Shown: positions 34,822-49,474, numbered from the stretch's first letter. The stretch is 64,000 nt of DNA from RYN-122 sp963761655 (GCA_963761655.1 CAVXHI010000008.1:558001-622000); one strand, 5' to 3'. The notes: a model not told the origin generated them from the sequence alone. Translations and numbers: made by a program.

Positions 34822-35849
34822 TCGTCATCAGCGGGGCTCTCGTCCTCGTCGCGCTCGTGCTGCTCGTCGTCGGGCTGGCCATGCCGGAGCTGGACTTCGT
34901 CTACGCGTCCATCGCCGTCAGCCTGCTGGCCTTCGTGTTCCTGGTGATCGGCATCCTGCAGCGCCGTGGCGAGCAGCCTCCCGCGGCCGCGACGTCCCCG
35001 GCCCCGTCCGGCGACGCCCCCGCCCCCGCGGCGTCCTCCGCGCCCGTCGACGTGTCCAAGCGCCCGGCTCCCGAGCCCGAGCCGCCCGTCGAGGACGACG
35101 ACGTCGACGAGGAGCTGCTCGAGGGCGGCGGCATCGTGCTCGTCGTCGCGGGCCGTCCCCGCTACCACGTGGACGGCTGCCGCTACCTCAACGGCAAGGA
35201 CGTCGAGGAGGTCGACGTCCTGGACGCCCGCGACGAGGGCTTCACGCCCTGCGGCGTCTGCAAGCCCGACGAGGTCCTGGCCGCTGAGCTCGCCGAGGAG
35301 GCCGAGGAGGGCGACGTCGTCGACGAGGACGGACTGGCCGAGCAGGAGCAGCTCGCCACCGAGGAGGCCCTCGCGCCCGAGGACGACGAGGACGACGAGG
35401 ACGCCTACGAGGACGAGGACGACGAGCCCGCCCCGACGCAGACCCTGGTCGTCCCCGCGGCGGGCCGCAAGGTCAGTGCCGCCGCCGCTCCGAAGAAGGC
35501 TCCCGCCGCGAAGAAGGCTCCTGCGAAGGCGCCCGTGAAGGCCGCCGCCAAGGCCCCGGCCCGCAGCGTCGCCGCCCGGGCCGTCCCGGCTGCCGCCAAG
35601 GCGCCGGCTGCGAAGGCGGCGGCGAAGAGCCCGGCCAGGACCGCGTCGCCGGCGAAGGCCGCTGCGGCCGCCAGCACCCCGGCCGCCAGCACGGCCGCGA
35701 AGAAGGGCACGGTCGTCGTCATCCCGGACCGCGGCCGGTTCCACAAGCCCGAGTGCCGCTACGTGCGCGACGCCGACGACGCCCTCGAGCTCTCCAAGGC
35801 CGCGGCCACCAAGCAGGGCTACGCCGCCTGCGGGGTCTGCAAGCCCTGA
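34818..35849 (+). CDS. Membrane protein with two Cys/His (Ada-like) modules and a Lys/Ala-rich linker
   Basis: A 343-residue protein. Two membrane helices lie at about 3-22 and 27-47. A first module has H117, C121, C145, C148 (YHVDGCRYL...GFTPCGVCKP) and a second at the very C-terminus has H309, C313, C338, C341 (FHKPECRYV...GYAACGVCKP). The spacing H-x3-C-x23/24-C-x2-C resembles the small zinc-binding modules related to the Ada N-domain. Between them lie a strongly acidic stretch (about 155-205) and a histone-H1-like Ala/Lys/Pro stretch (225-296). The GTG overlaps the divIVA frame and has GGAGG seven bases upstream. Function unknown; zinc binding is inferred. Confidence 0.75.
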   Translation: MIVISGALVLVALVLLVVGLAMPELDFVYASIAVSLLAFVFLVIGILQRRGEQPPAAATSPAPSGDAPAPAASSAPVDVSKRPAPEPEPPVEDDDVDEELLEGGGIVLVVAGRPRYHVDGCRYLNGKDVEEVDVLDARDEGFTPCGVCKPDEVLAAELAEEAEEGDVVDEDGLAEQEQLATEEALAPEDDEDDEDAYEDEDDEPAPTQTLVVPAAGRKVSAAAAPKKAPAAKKAPAKAPVKAAAKAPARSVAARAVPAAAKAPAAKAAAKSPARTASPAKAAAAASTPAASTAAKKGTVVVIPDRGRFHKPECRYVRDADDALELSKAAATKQGYAACGVCKP

Positions 35850-35860
35850 CCCGTCCGCAC

Positions 35861-35894
35861 GCGACCCCCGCCCGGAGCTCCGGACGGGGGTCGC
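35861..35894. terminator. Terminator between convergent genes
   Basis: Arms GCGACCCCCG (35861-35870) and CGGGGGTCGC (35885-35894) pair perfectly; the interior CCGGAGCTCCGG can pair too. It lies 12 bases after one stop and 17 bases before the opposing stop, so it can serve both strands. Confidence 0.75.
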
Positions 35895-35910
35895 TGCGTG
35901 TCGGAGCGGG

Positions 35911-36402
35911 TCAGCCGCGCAGGCGCAGCAGGTCGGACCGGAACGGGTCGCGCGGCAGCGGCAGCGGCAGGGGAGCGGCCTCGCCCTCCGCGTCCAGGCC
36001 CGCGAGGTCCAGCACGCGCTGCAGCACCGACGACGTCGACAGCCCGGCAGCCGCCCCCGCCGCGGTCACCAGCACCCGGTAGACGGTCACGTAGTGGCGC
36101 ACGGGGGTGTCGTAGCTCCAGTCGACGGAGCCCCAGTGCGCGGCGCTGCCGTGCGTGCCGCCGAGGCCGTCGAACGGCGCGCTCCACAGCTGCACGCCGG
36201 CGGGACCGGCCGAGAAGCAGCCGCCCCGCCCGACGTCCTCGCGCTGCGCCGCCGCCAGCAGGGCGCGCCCCTGGTGCTCCTGCAGCACCAGGGCCGGCCG
36301 GACCTGCTCGGCGGCCGCGAGAGCCGGCCCGGCGGGCCGCGGCGCGGGCCGGGTCAGGCGGAACGAGCGGTGCGGGGAGCGCGGTTCGGGGAGCAGCGGC
36401 AC
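35911..36402 (-). CDS. Hypothetical protein
   Basis: A 163-residue protein that I do not recognise. Its N-terminal half is Arg/Pro-rich, and the middle is polar with aromatic residues (GVQLWSAPFDGLGGTHGSAAHWGSVDWSYDTPVRHYVTVYRVL). A weakly hydrophobic VLVTAAGAAAGLSTSSVL segment follows near residue 115. GTG at 36402 is chosen for GGAGG five bases upstream; the frame is open further upstream, with other starts up to ATG 36462. It lies downstream of ileS on the same strand, separated by a palindrome-bearing spacer. The conserved-looking Trp/Tyr-rich core suggests a folded domain, but I can assign no family. Confidence 0.55.
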   Translation of the reverse strand: MPLLPEPRSPHRSFRLTRPAPRPAGPALAAAEQVRPALVLQEHQGRALLAAAQREDVGRGGCFSAGPAGVQLWSAPFDGLGGTHGSAAHWGSVDWSYDTPVRHYVTVYRVLVTAAGAAAGLSTSSVLQRVLDLAGLDAEGEAAPLPLPLPRDPFRSDLLRLRG

Positions 36403-36443
36403 GGGAGCCTCCAGGAGCACGGCTGCTCCGGGTGGAGCAGTGC

Positions 36444-36509
36444 GGGGTGTCACCCAGACCATCGGCGGCCGCGCCCCCCGGTCTTGCGAGGCCGATCGGG
36501 TGACACCGC
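36444..36509. repeat. Paired palindromes between ileS and the next gene
   Basis: GGGGTGTCACCC (36444-36455) and GGGTGACACCGC (36498-36509) share the nearly self-complementary core GGTG-N-CACC and also pair with each other. Inside, ATCGGC and GCCGAT can pair, and AGACC with GGTCT. This may be the ileS transcription terminator or a two-site operator for the 163-aa gene. Confidence 0.5.
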
Positions 36510-36527
36510 GCACCGCCCCCTCGACGG

Positions 36528-39620
<3,093 letters not shown>

Positions 39621-39623
39621 GGG

Positions 39624-39778
39624 GTCCTCCGTCGTCTGGTGCACCGACGGAGGGACGACGCTCGCGCGCCGCGGTACCACCCTCCTTGCCGCTGCGTCCG
39701 CGGCCGCTCTGGTCGTGCCCGCCGCAGGAGGTGCGCGAGGCTGATGTTCACGGTCGGGCTGGCCCCCGGGCTTCCACC
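39624..39778 (-). ncRNA. T-box leader of ileS (translational type)
   Basis: The minus strand holds the canonical T-box AGGGTGGTACCGCG (39683-39670). A short stem I (39778-39730) presents an isoleucine codon ATC (39745-39743) in its specifier loop (GTGAACATCAGCC). Downstream, a hairpin at 39659-39624 pairs CCTCCGTC with the GACGGAGG that contains the ileS ribosome-binding site. Uncharged tRNA-Ile binding should open this sequestrator and allow translation. The short stem I matches the compact form known from actinobacterial ileS leaders. Confidence 0.93.
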
Positions 39779-39871
39779 GTCCCCGGGTCGCTCCTGGCTG
39801 CACGCGGCGCTACTGGTCCTCGTCCTGCGACCCGGCCAGCGTAGCGGCGGCGTCCTGTCAGCGACACCCAC

Positions 39872-39877
39872 TATCCT
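39872..39877 (+). promoter_or_regulatory. Possible -10 element for the DksA-like gene
   Basis: TATCCT lies 45 bases before the ATG at 39922. No convincing -35 at the right distance was found. The same bases on the other strand read GATAGT-like and might serve ileS. Confidence 0.35.
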
Positions 39878-39921
39878 CGCCACGCCTCGGACCAGAGCGG
39901 ACCGGGCGGGAGGGGGCTCGC

Positions 39922-41307
39922 ATGGCCGCGGGAGGCACCGGCATCACCGGCAAGCTGCGCGGACTGCTCGGCCGACGAGGCAGCGGCGACGCTGCCAGCC
40001 CGACGCCGGCTGCTCCGGAGCCGGCCGAGACCCCGGCCCCGCGTCCGATGGGCACCGCCGTGGCCAAGGCGGTCGCCGCGAAGAAGGCCGCGCCGGCCGC
40101 TGCGGGGAAGGCCGCTCCGGCCGCTGCGAAGAAGGCCGCTCCGGCCGCCGCGGGGAAGGCCGCCGCGCGCACGCCGGCCGAACTCGCCGACGCCGTGGTC
40201 GACGTCGTCGCGCCGCGCGCGACCAAGGCCGCCGCCCCAGCCGCGCCGAAGGCAGTTCCGGTCAAGAAGGCCGCCGCCAAGACCGCTCCGGTCAAGCAGG
40301 CACCCGCGACGACGGCTGCGGCTCCTGCGAAGCAGGCACCGGCGAAGAAGGCTCCCGCCGCGAAGGCCCCCGCGACGAAGGCGGCTCCTGCGAAGAGCAC
40401 CGCCACGAAGAGCGCCCCCGCTGAGGCAGCCCCCACCAAGGCGCCCGCCAAGGCCCCCGCCAAGCCGGCTGCCGCCAAGGCCCCGGCCAAGGCCCCTGCC
40501 AAGGCCGCTGCCGCCAAGGCGGCGCCCGCGAAGAAGGCAGCTGCCACGGTGGCCCCCGCTCAGACCCGCCCGGCACCCGCCGCCGAGACAGCCCCCGCGG
40601 CCCCCGCCGTGGTCGAGGCCGCGCCGCGCACGCCGGCCACGACCGTCGCGCCGTCCACCACCAGCGCCCCCGCAGACGGCTCCGGGTCGGGCAGCACGCC
40701 GGCGAAGAAGGCCCCGGCGAGCAGGAAGGCTCCGGCCGAGAAGGCGACCCCGCCGGCCGCCACCCCGCCCGCGCCCGTGGAGGCCGAGGCCCCCGCGCCG
40801 CCGGCGAGCCCCGCCGAGGCCCCCGCGACGACGGCACCGAAGGCCCCGGCCAGGACCGCAGCCAAGGCCCCGGCGAAGGCCCCGGCCAGGACCGCGGCGA
40901 AGGCCCCGGTGAAGCCCGAGCCCGCCCCCCTCGACCCGGCCGACGCCTGGACCGACGCCGAGCTGGCCGAGGTCCGCGGCGAGCTGGCCGGTCAGGCCCG
41001 CGAGCTGCGCGGCGAGATCGACGACGCCGAGGCCGCCGCCACCGACGTCCAGCAGAGCACGCTCGGCGAGGGTTCCGGCGACGAGGCCGACGCCGGCAGC
41101 AAGACCTTCGAGCGCGAGCACGAGATGTCGCTGGCGAACAACAGCCGCGACCTCCTCCAGCAGGTCGAGCGCGCCCTCGCCCGCGTCGACGACGGCACCT
41201 ACGGCCGGTGCGAGAGCTGCGGCAACGCCATCCCGAAGCCCCGCCTGCAGGCCTTCCCGCGTGCCACGCTCTGCGTGACCTGCAAGCAGCGCGAGGAGCG
41301 TCGCTGA
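39922..41307 (+). CDS. TraR/DksA-type zinc-finger protein with long Ala/Lys/Pro tail
   Basis: A 461-residue protein. The last 120 residues are a DksA/TraR domain with an acidic coiled coil (AELAEVRGELAGQARELRGE) and a four-Cys zinc finger (CESCGNAIPKPRLQAFPRAT then LCVTCKQ). The first 330 residues are low-complexity, made of KAPAKAPAK- and AAKKAAPA-type units like histone H1 or Lsr2/HupB tails. DksA-like proteins act on RNA polymerase; the basic tail could bind DNA or RNA. ATG has GGAGGGGG upstream. The stop overlaps lspA. The tail composition is real coding, since the frame stays open with regular codon use. Confidence 0.85.
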   Translation: MAAGGTGITGKLRGLLGRRGSGDAASPTPAAPEPAETPAPRPMGTAVAKAVAAKKAAPAAAGKAAPAAAKKAAPAAAGKAAARTPAELADAVVDVVAPRATKAAAPAAPKAVPVKKAAAKTAPVKQAPATTAAAPAKQAPAKKAPAAKAPATKAAPAKSTATKSAPAEAAPTKAPAKAPAKPAAAKAPAKAPAKAAAAKAAPAKKAAATVAPAQTRPAPAAETAPAAPAVVEAAPRTPATTVAPSTTSAPADGSGSGSTPAKKAPASRKAPAEKATPPAATPPAPVEAEAPAPPASPAEAPATTAPKAPARTAAKAPAKAPARTAAKAPVKPEPAPLDPADAWTDAELAEVRGELAGQARELRGEIDDAEAAATDVQQSTLGEGSGDEADAGSKTFEREHEMSLANNSRDLLQQVERALARVDDGTYGRCESCGNAIPKPRLQAFPRATLCVTCKQREERR

Positions 41308-41870
41308 CCAGTCCCGACCCGGCCCCGGCAGACGTCCCCGCGGACGCCCCGCCGCGCCGGGCCCGACTGCTCGGCGTCGTCGCGGTGCTGGTGCTGCTGG
41401 CGGACCTCGCCAGCAAGGTCTACGTCGTGGCCGAGCTGGAGCAGCGCGGGCGGGTGGTGGACCTCGGGATCATGCGCTTCGCGGTGTCGCGCAACCCGGG
41501 AGCCGCCTTCTCGTTCGCCGAGGGCGCCACGATCGTCTTCACGGCGGTCGCCGTCGCCGTCGTCGTCGTGATCCTGCGGACGGCCAAGAAGCTCCGGTCG
41601 ACGGCCTGGGCCTCCAGCCTGGGCCTGCTGCTCGGTGGTGCGACCGGCAACCTGGTGGACCGGCTGTTCCGGTCGCCCGGCGTCGGCCGGGGCGAGGTCG
41701 TCGACTTCCTGGACTTCAAGGTCTGGCCCGTGTTCAACCTCGCCGACAGCGCCATCGTGTGCGGTGGCGTCCTGGCCGTGCTGCTCAGCCTCAAGGGGAT
41801 CGAGCTCGACGGCCGGCGCTCGGGCGACGCCGGGGACACGGACGCGCCGACAGGCACACTGGAGGCGTGA
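41304..41870 (+). CDS. lspA: Lipoprotein signal peptidase LspA, probable CTG start
   Basis: A 188-residue aspartic peptidase with four membrane segments that removes signal peptides from prolipoproteins such as EfeO. The catalytic pair is Asp119 (TGNLVDRLF) and Asp148 (FNLADSAIV). No ATG or GTG in frame gives a complete first membrane helix unless translation starts about 100 bases inside the preceding gene. CTG at 41304 overlaps the preceding stop (CTGA) and has GAGGAG five bases upstream, so it is chosen. The stop overlaps rluD by four bases. Confidence 0.9.
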   Translation: MTSPDPAPADVPADAPPRRARLLGVVAVLVLLADLASKVYVVAELEQRGRVVDLGIMRFAVSRNPGAAFSFAEGATIVFTAVAVAVVVVILRTAKKLRSTAWASSLGLLLGGATGNLVDRLFRSPGVGRGEVVDFLDFKVWPVFNLADSAIVCGGVLAVLLSLKGIELDGRRSGDAGDTDAPTGTLEA

Positions 41871-42796
41871 CCGACCGCCGTTCCGTGCCCGTGCCCGAGG
41901 GGCTCGACGGGCTGCGCCTCGACGCCGCGATCAGCCGCCTGTTCGGCCTGTCGCGCACCGCGGCCGCCGGGATCGTCGACAGCGGTGGCGCCTCGGTCGA
42001 CGGCCGGACGCGCGGCAAGGGCGACCGCGTCCTCGCCGGGGCGACCCTCGAGGTCGACCTCCCGAGCCCGGACCGCGAGCCCGTCGCGCCGCCGGTGGTC
42101 GTCCCCGGCCTGCACGTCCTCCACGAGGACGACGACGTGATCGTCGTCGACAAGCCGGTGGGGGTGGCGGCGCACCCGAGCCCGGGCTGGGAGGGCCCGA
42201 CCGTGATCGGCGGGCTGGCGGCCGCGGGACACCGCGTGAGCACCAGCGGGGCGGAGGAGCGCCAGGGCGTCGTCCACCGGCTCGACGTCGGGACCAGCGG
42301 CGTCATGGTGGTCGCCAAGAGCGAGCACGCCTACTCGGTGCTCAAGGACGCCTTCCGGCACCGCACGGTCGACAAGCGGTACCGGGCGCTCGTCCAGGGC
42401 CACCCCGACCCGATGACCGGCACCATCGACGCGCCCATCGACCGGCACCCGACGTCGTCGTACAAGTACGCCGTGGTGCAGGGCGGGCGCGACAGCGTCA
42501 CGCACTACGAGACGGTCGAGGCGTTCCGGCACGCGACCCTGCTCGACATCCACCTCGAGACCGGCCGCACCCACCAGATCCGCGTGCACATGGCCGCGGT
42601 CGGGCACCCGTGCGTCGGGGACGTGACCTACGGCGCGGACCCGACCCTGTCCAAGCGGCTCGGGCTCGGCCGGCAGTGGCTGCACGCCGTGAAGCTCGGC
42701 TTCCACCACCCCGCCGACGGCCGCTGGGTGGCCTTCGAGAGCCCGTACGCCGCCGACCTGCAGACGGCGCTCGACAGGGTCTCCGCGCCCTCGTGA
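41867..42796 (+). CDS. rluD: 23S rRNA pseudouridine synthase, RluD type
   Basis: A 309-residue RluA/RluD-family enzyme. An S4 RNA-binding domain covers about 10-65, and the catalytic motif HRLDVGTSG has the nucleophile Asp140. The GRTHQIRVHMAAVGHP motif is also intact. RluD makes pseudouridines in helix 69 of 23S rRNA; the exact sites are inferred from the family. The order lspA-rluD is common. The GTG overlaps the lspA stop and follows GGAGG. Confidence 0.93.
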   Translation: MTDRRSVPVPEGLDGLRLDAAISRLFGLSRTAAAGIVDSGGASVDGRTRGKGDRVLAGATLEVDLPSPDREPVAPPVVVPGLHVLHEDDDVIVVDKPVGVAAHPSPGWEGPTVIGGLAAAGHRVSTSGAEERQGVVHRLDVGTSGVMVVAKSEHAYSVLKDAFRHRTVDKRYRALVQGHPDPMTGTIDAPIDRHPTSSYKYAVVQGGRDSVTHYETVEAFRHATLLDIHLETGRTHQIRVHMAAVGHPCVGDVTYGADPTLSKRLGLGRQWLHAVKLGFHHPADGRWVAFESPYAADLQTALDRVSAPS

Positions 42797-43683
42797 GCCT
42801 GCGCGACCTCGACGACCGGCTCGTGCCGCGGCTGGCCCGTCGCCTCCGGGCGCTGCTCGACGGCCCGCGTCCTGCGGCGCGCACCCGGCCCGCCGGTCCG
42901 CTCCGCCGCCTCGACGACCGCCTCACCGCCCGCGGTCCGCTGCGCCTGGTCCGGGACGTGCCGCAGGTCGGGCTCGTCGTCGTCGCGGCCGTGTTCCTCG
43001 CCGGGTCCGCCGTCGCGCTGTCGGAGCGTCGCGACGACGTCCGCTCGCCGGTGTCGGCGTCGTCGCGGGTGCTGGGCCCGGAGCTGGGCGCCCCGGTCGC
43101 GGACTACGTCTCCGCGGTCCGGCAGCGGGCCGCGAAGGAGTCGCAGGACCACCCGCGGCGCGAGCACCTGGCGCTGGTGTCCCTGTCGACCTACCAGACG
43201 CCGCAGCAGGCGCAGGGCCTGCTCGCCGGTCTGCAGGTGCAGCGGGCCTACCTGCGGGTGCCGGTCGGGGCCGCCTCGGAGGTGCTGCCGGCCGACGTGC
43301 AGGACCTCGTGGGCGACCTGCGGCTGCTCTACGCCGCGACGGCGACCCGCAAGGCCGACGACCAGGCGGAGTTCCTCGGGCTCGCCCGGTCCATCACCCC
43401 GACCGACCCGGAGCAGCGCCGGTTCAAGGAGTTCTACGAGGCGTCCGCCCGGGTCGCGGGCCTGGAGGCCCAGGCCTACCGGACCGGGTGCGCGTGCCTG
43501 TTCTCCGTCGTCGTCCGCGGGCGGTCGGACGCCCTGGCCGCGCTGCCCGCGCTGCAGGGGGTCCGCGCCGTGGAGCTGGCCGACGCCGGGCTCGGCCTCG
43601 AGGAGCTGCGCGTGCGGCCGCTGGCACCGGAGCAGACGGGCGCCGTGACCGCGCAGCCGACGCCGGGGGCGACGCCGCGGTGA
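42793..43683 (+). CDS. Hypothetical membrane-anchored protein
   Basis: A 296-residue protein that I do not recognise. A basic cytosolic head (about 1-55) with two similar LDDRL motifs precedes one membrane helix (about 56-76, QVGLVVVAAVFLAGSAVAL), and the remaining 215 residues are outside the membrane. A CACLFSVVV segment could hold a reactive Cys pair. The GTG overlaps the rluD stop and the gene's own stop overlaps the acetyltransferase start, so it belongs to the lspA-rluD transcript. Confidence 0.7.
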   Translation: MSLRDLDDRLVPRLARRLRALLDGPRPAARTRPAGPLRRLDDRLTARGPLRLVRDVPQVGLVVVAAVFLAGSAVALSERRDDVRSPVSASSRVLGPELGAPVADYVSAVRQRAAKESQDHPRREHLALVSLSTYQTPQQAQGLLAGLQVQRAYLRVPVGAASEVLPADVQDLVGDLRLLYAATATRKADDQAEFLGLARSITPTDPEQRRFKEFYEASARVAGLEAQAYRTGCACLFSVVVRGRSDALAALPALQGVRAVELADAGLGLEELRVRPLAPEQTGAVTAQPTPGATPR

Positions 43684-44114
43684 GCCTGCAGGTCGGGACC
43701 GCCGGGCCGGAGGACCTGGAGGAGGTCTACGCCCTGCGCCACGAGGTGTTCGTCCTCGGGCAGGACGTCCCCGAGGACATGGAGCGCGACGACCTCGACG
43801 CCGCGGCGGTGCACGCCGCGGCCCGGATCGACGGCGTCCTCGTCGGCACCGGTCGGCTGCTGGCGCCCGGGACCGCCGCACCGAGCGCGACGATCGGCCG
43901 GATGGCGGTCGCCCCCGGCCGGCAGGGCCAGGGCGTGGGAGCGGCGGTCCTGGACCTGCTCGTCGGCGTCGCCCGGGAGCGGGGCTGGCCCGACGTCGAG
44001 CTGCACGCCCAGACCCACGCCCTCGGCTTCTACTCCCGGGTCGGCTTCACGCCCTTCGGCGAGCCGTACGACGAGGCCGGGATCGAGCACCTGAGCATGC
44101 GCCTGGCGCTGTGA
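43680..44114 (+). CDS. GNAT family N-acetyltransferase
   Basis: A 144-residue acetyltransferase. The acetyl-CoA loop reads VAPGRQGQGVGAAV (77-90), and the C-terminal HALGFYSRVGFTPFGEPYDEAGIEH is typical of the ElaA/YjcF-like subgroup. The substrate is unknown. It is the last gene of the dksA-lspA-rluD run; its GTG overlaps the previous stop by four bases. Confidence 0.88.
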   Translation: MSLQVGTAGPEDLEEVYALRHEVFVLGQDVPEDMERDDLDAAAVHAAARIDGVLVGTGRLLAPGTAAPSATIGRMAVAPGRQGQGVGAAVLDLLVGVARERGWPDVELHAQTHALGFYSRVGFTPFGEPYDEAGIEHLSMRLAL

Positions 44115-44260
44115 CGCGGAGGACCCTGCGCGGACGCGTGTCGGCCCGTCCTTGTCGGACCCCCGTGGCAGTCTCTGGGGCAGCACCAGCACGGCCCGCC
44201 TTCCCCTCGGACCGACGCTGATCCTCTGGCGTGCAAGGTCTCGAGAAGGTGAGTCGCGGC

Positions 44261-47790
<3,530 letters not shown>

Positions 47791-47809
<19 letters not shown>

Positions 47810-48057
47810 GCCGCGTCCTCCGGGCCCTGCGGACGGTGGTCGAGGAGCTGCTCGGCGGCGTCGGCGAGACCCTTCTGCAGGGCGCGCTGGTCCTCGTGGC
47901 GGTGGGGGTCGTCGCGGGCTGCGGTCTGCTCGGGCGGAGGCTGCTCGGGGACGGCGGCGTCCTGCCGGGCCTGCTGGTCGGGCTGCTCGTCCTCGCGGGG
48001 CTGGTCGTGCTGGCCGTGCGGTGGCTCCGTCGGGGCCGGACCGCGGGGACCGGCTAG
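47791..48057 (+). CDS. Small two-helix membrane protein
   Basis: An 88-residue frame that overlaps the dnaE 3' end by 19 bases. It has two membrane segments (about 28-48 and 57-77) and a basic tail. A later GTG (47836) would give 73 residues. No family is recognised, and the ribosome-binding site is weak. Codon use is coding-like, and nothing else accounts for the 300-base gap between dnaE and the next gene. Confidence 0.5.
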
Positions 48058-48108
48058 CCCGAGCGCCCCCTCCGCACCGCCGCAGACCGGCGCGGGACAG
48101 ACTCACGC

Positions 48109-48744
48109 ATGGACAGTCTCCGGCTCTGCGCAGGCACCCTCGTCGTCGAGCACCCCGACCAGGTCCTCCTCGACTACGTCGACCCCCGCAACGGCTACGC
48201 CTACCCGGCCTACGACCAGCTCGTGACCAACGGGAGCCCGGCCCTCGTCGACGCCGACCTGCTCGCCCCCGCGCTGATCGGCACCGAGGTCGACCGCGGC
48301 CGCTTCCTGCTGCTGCGCGACCTGCTGCCCGACCTCGCCGGGATCGCCGACCTGCCGCCGGTCGCGCTGCAGGACGCCGACGACGCCGTCGTCGCGCGGG
48401 TCGCCGACCTGTTCGCCGTCCTGGACCGGGCGCCCTACGCCGGCAAGGGCGTCCGCGGGACGATCCTCAGCAAGGTCCTGCACCGCAAGCGCCCCGACCT
48501 CGTGCCGCTCTACGACAGCCGCATCTTCGAGTCCTACACCGCCCCCGGCGCGCTGCCCCGGGCGCACGACCGCGGCTGGCAGGAGTTCATGGCCGTGCTG
48601 CTGACCCAGATGCGCGACGACCTGCGGGCCGAGGCGGACGCCTTCGACGCGCTGGTCGCCCTCGCCGAGGACGCCGGCGCCCCGCTGACCCGGCTCCGGG
48701 TCCTCGACGTCCTGGTGTGGCGGACCGCCGACGCCTGGCACTGA
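48109..48744 (+). CDS. DUF6308-like protein
   Basis: A 211-residue soluble protein of unknown function. The conserved-looking core is GVRGTILSKVLHRKRPDLVP followed by LYDSRIFESY, which I associate with the DUF6308 family of actinobacteria. ATG at 48109 lacks a strong ribosome-binding site. The gene points toward a convergent lipoprotein gene, with five bases between the stops. The family call comes from recall of the motif and is not certain. Confidence 0.6.
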   Translation: MDSLRLCAGTLVVEHPDQVLLDYVDPRNGYAYPAYDQLVTNGSPALVDADLLAPALIGTEVDRGRFLLLRDLLPDLAGIADLPPVALQDADDAVVARVADLFAVLDRAPYAGKGVRGTILSKVLHRKRPDLVPLYDSRIFESYTAPGALPRAHDRGWQEFMAVLLTQMRDDLRAEADAFDALVALAEDAGAPLTRLRVLDVLVWRTADAWH

Positions 48745-48749
48745 CGGCC

Positions 48750-49406
48750 TCAGGGCGCCGGGGCCCTCCCGGCGAGCGTCCGGCCCAGCGCCAGCACGGT
48801 CTCCCGGTCGGCCTCGGGCGCCCCGGAGGCCAGCAGCCAGGTGCGCACCCCGACCCGGAAGCGCAGCGTCGTGAGCTGCCCCGTCCCGCCCGGCAGCGGC
48901 TGCACCCGCAGGCTGCCCCCGCTGCCGACGTCGGCGGGCTCACCCGGACCGCTGGCCGCGAGGTCGCCGGCGAGGTCGTCCGCGGCCCCCTCGAGCGTGG
49001 TGAACCGGGCCACGACCACCGACAGGACCCGTCCCTGCGCGCCGGACGGCTCGGCGTACTGCGCGACGTAGGCCGAGGTGAAGCCGTGCGCGCGCAGGGC
49101 CTCCGCGGCGGGGGCGGGGTCGGCGGAGAAGGCGGCCACCGCCCGGAGGTCCCGGGGGCCGGAGCCGCTGACCACGGGCAGGAGCCCGGAGGGGACGTCG
49201 TCGGGTCGGGGGACGAGCGCGAGCAGGGGGTCGGCCGGCAGGGTCACGCTCGGCACGGGCAGCGGGGAGGGGCTGCCGGCCGGACGGGCCGCGGGCCGGT
49301 CCGGCGCCGTGCAGGCGGGCAGCAGCAGGGCGGCGAGGAGCGGCACCAGCACCCGGGCGGCCCGACCGGTCCCGGAGCGCCGAGCGGGCGGGGCAGGCGC
49401 GGGCAC
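48750..49406 (-). CDS. Predicted lipoprotein of unknown function
   Basis: A 218-residue protein with a basic start, a hydrophobic stretch and the lipobox LLPAC (Cys32), so it should be anchored outside the membrane and processed by LspA. The mature part begins with a Pro/Ser-rich linker; then comes an alpha/beta domain (FSADPAPAAEALRAHGFTSAYVAQY) with no family that I recognise. It starts with GTG at 49406, divergent from the membrane protein at 49475. Confidence 0.7.
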   Translation of the reverse strand: MPAPAPPARRSGTGRAARVLVPLLAALLLPACTAPDRPAARPAGSPSPLPVPSVTLPADPLLALVPRPDDVPSGLLPVVSGSGPRDLRAVAAFSADPAPAAEALRAHGFTSAYVAQYAEPSGAQGRVLSVVVARFTTLEGAADDLAGDLAASGPGEPADVGSGGSLRVQPLPGGTGQLTTLRFRVGVRTWLLASGAPEADRETVLALGRTLAGRAPAP

Positions 49407-49474
49407 CGGCGCAGACTAGGGCGGGCACCGGCTCGGGCACGCGCCCCCGGGACCCGGCAGGGCACGATGGACCG

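Noticed and set aside
35000..35700. Alternating Lys/Ala coding as a simple DNA repeat or CRISPR-like array
   Set aside because: Units vary in length and bases and have no spacers; they are protein-level low complexity in a coding frame.
44115..44260. Promoter for dnaE from TTGTCG at 44152
   Set aside because: The only nearby -10-like hexamer is 11 bases away, which is too close.
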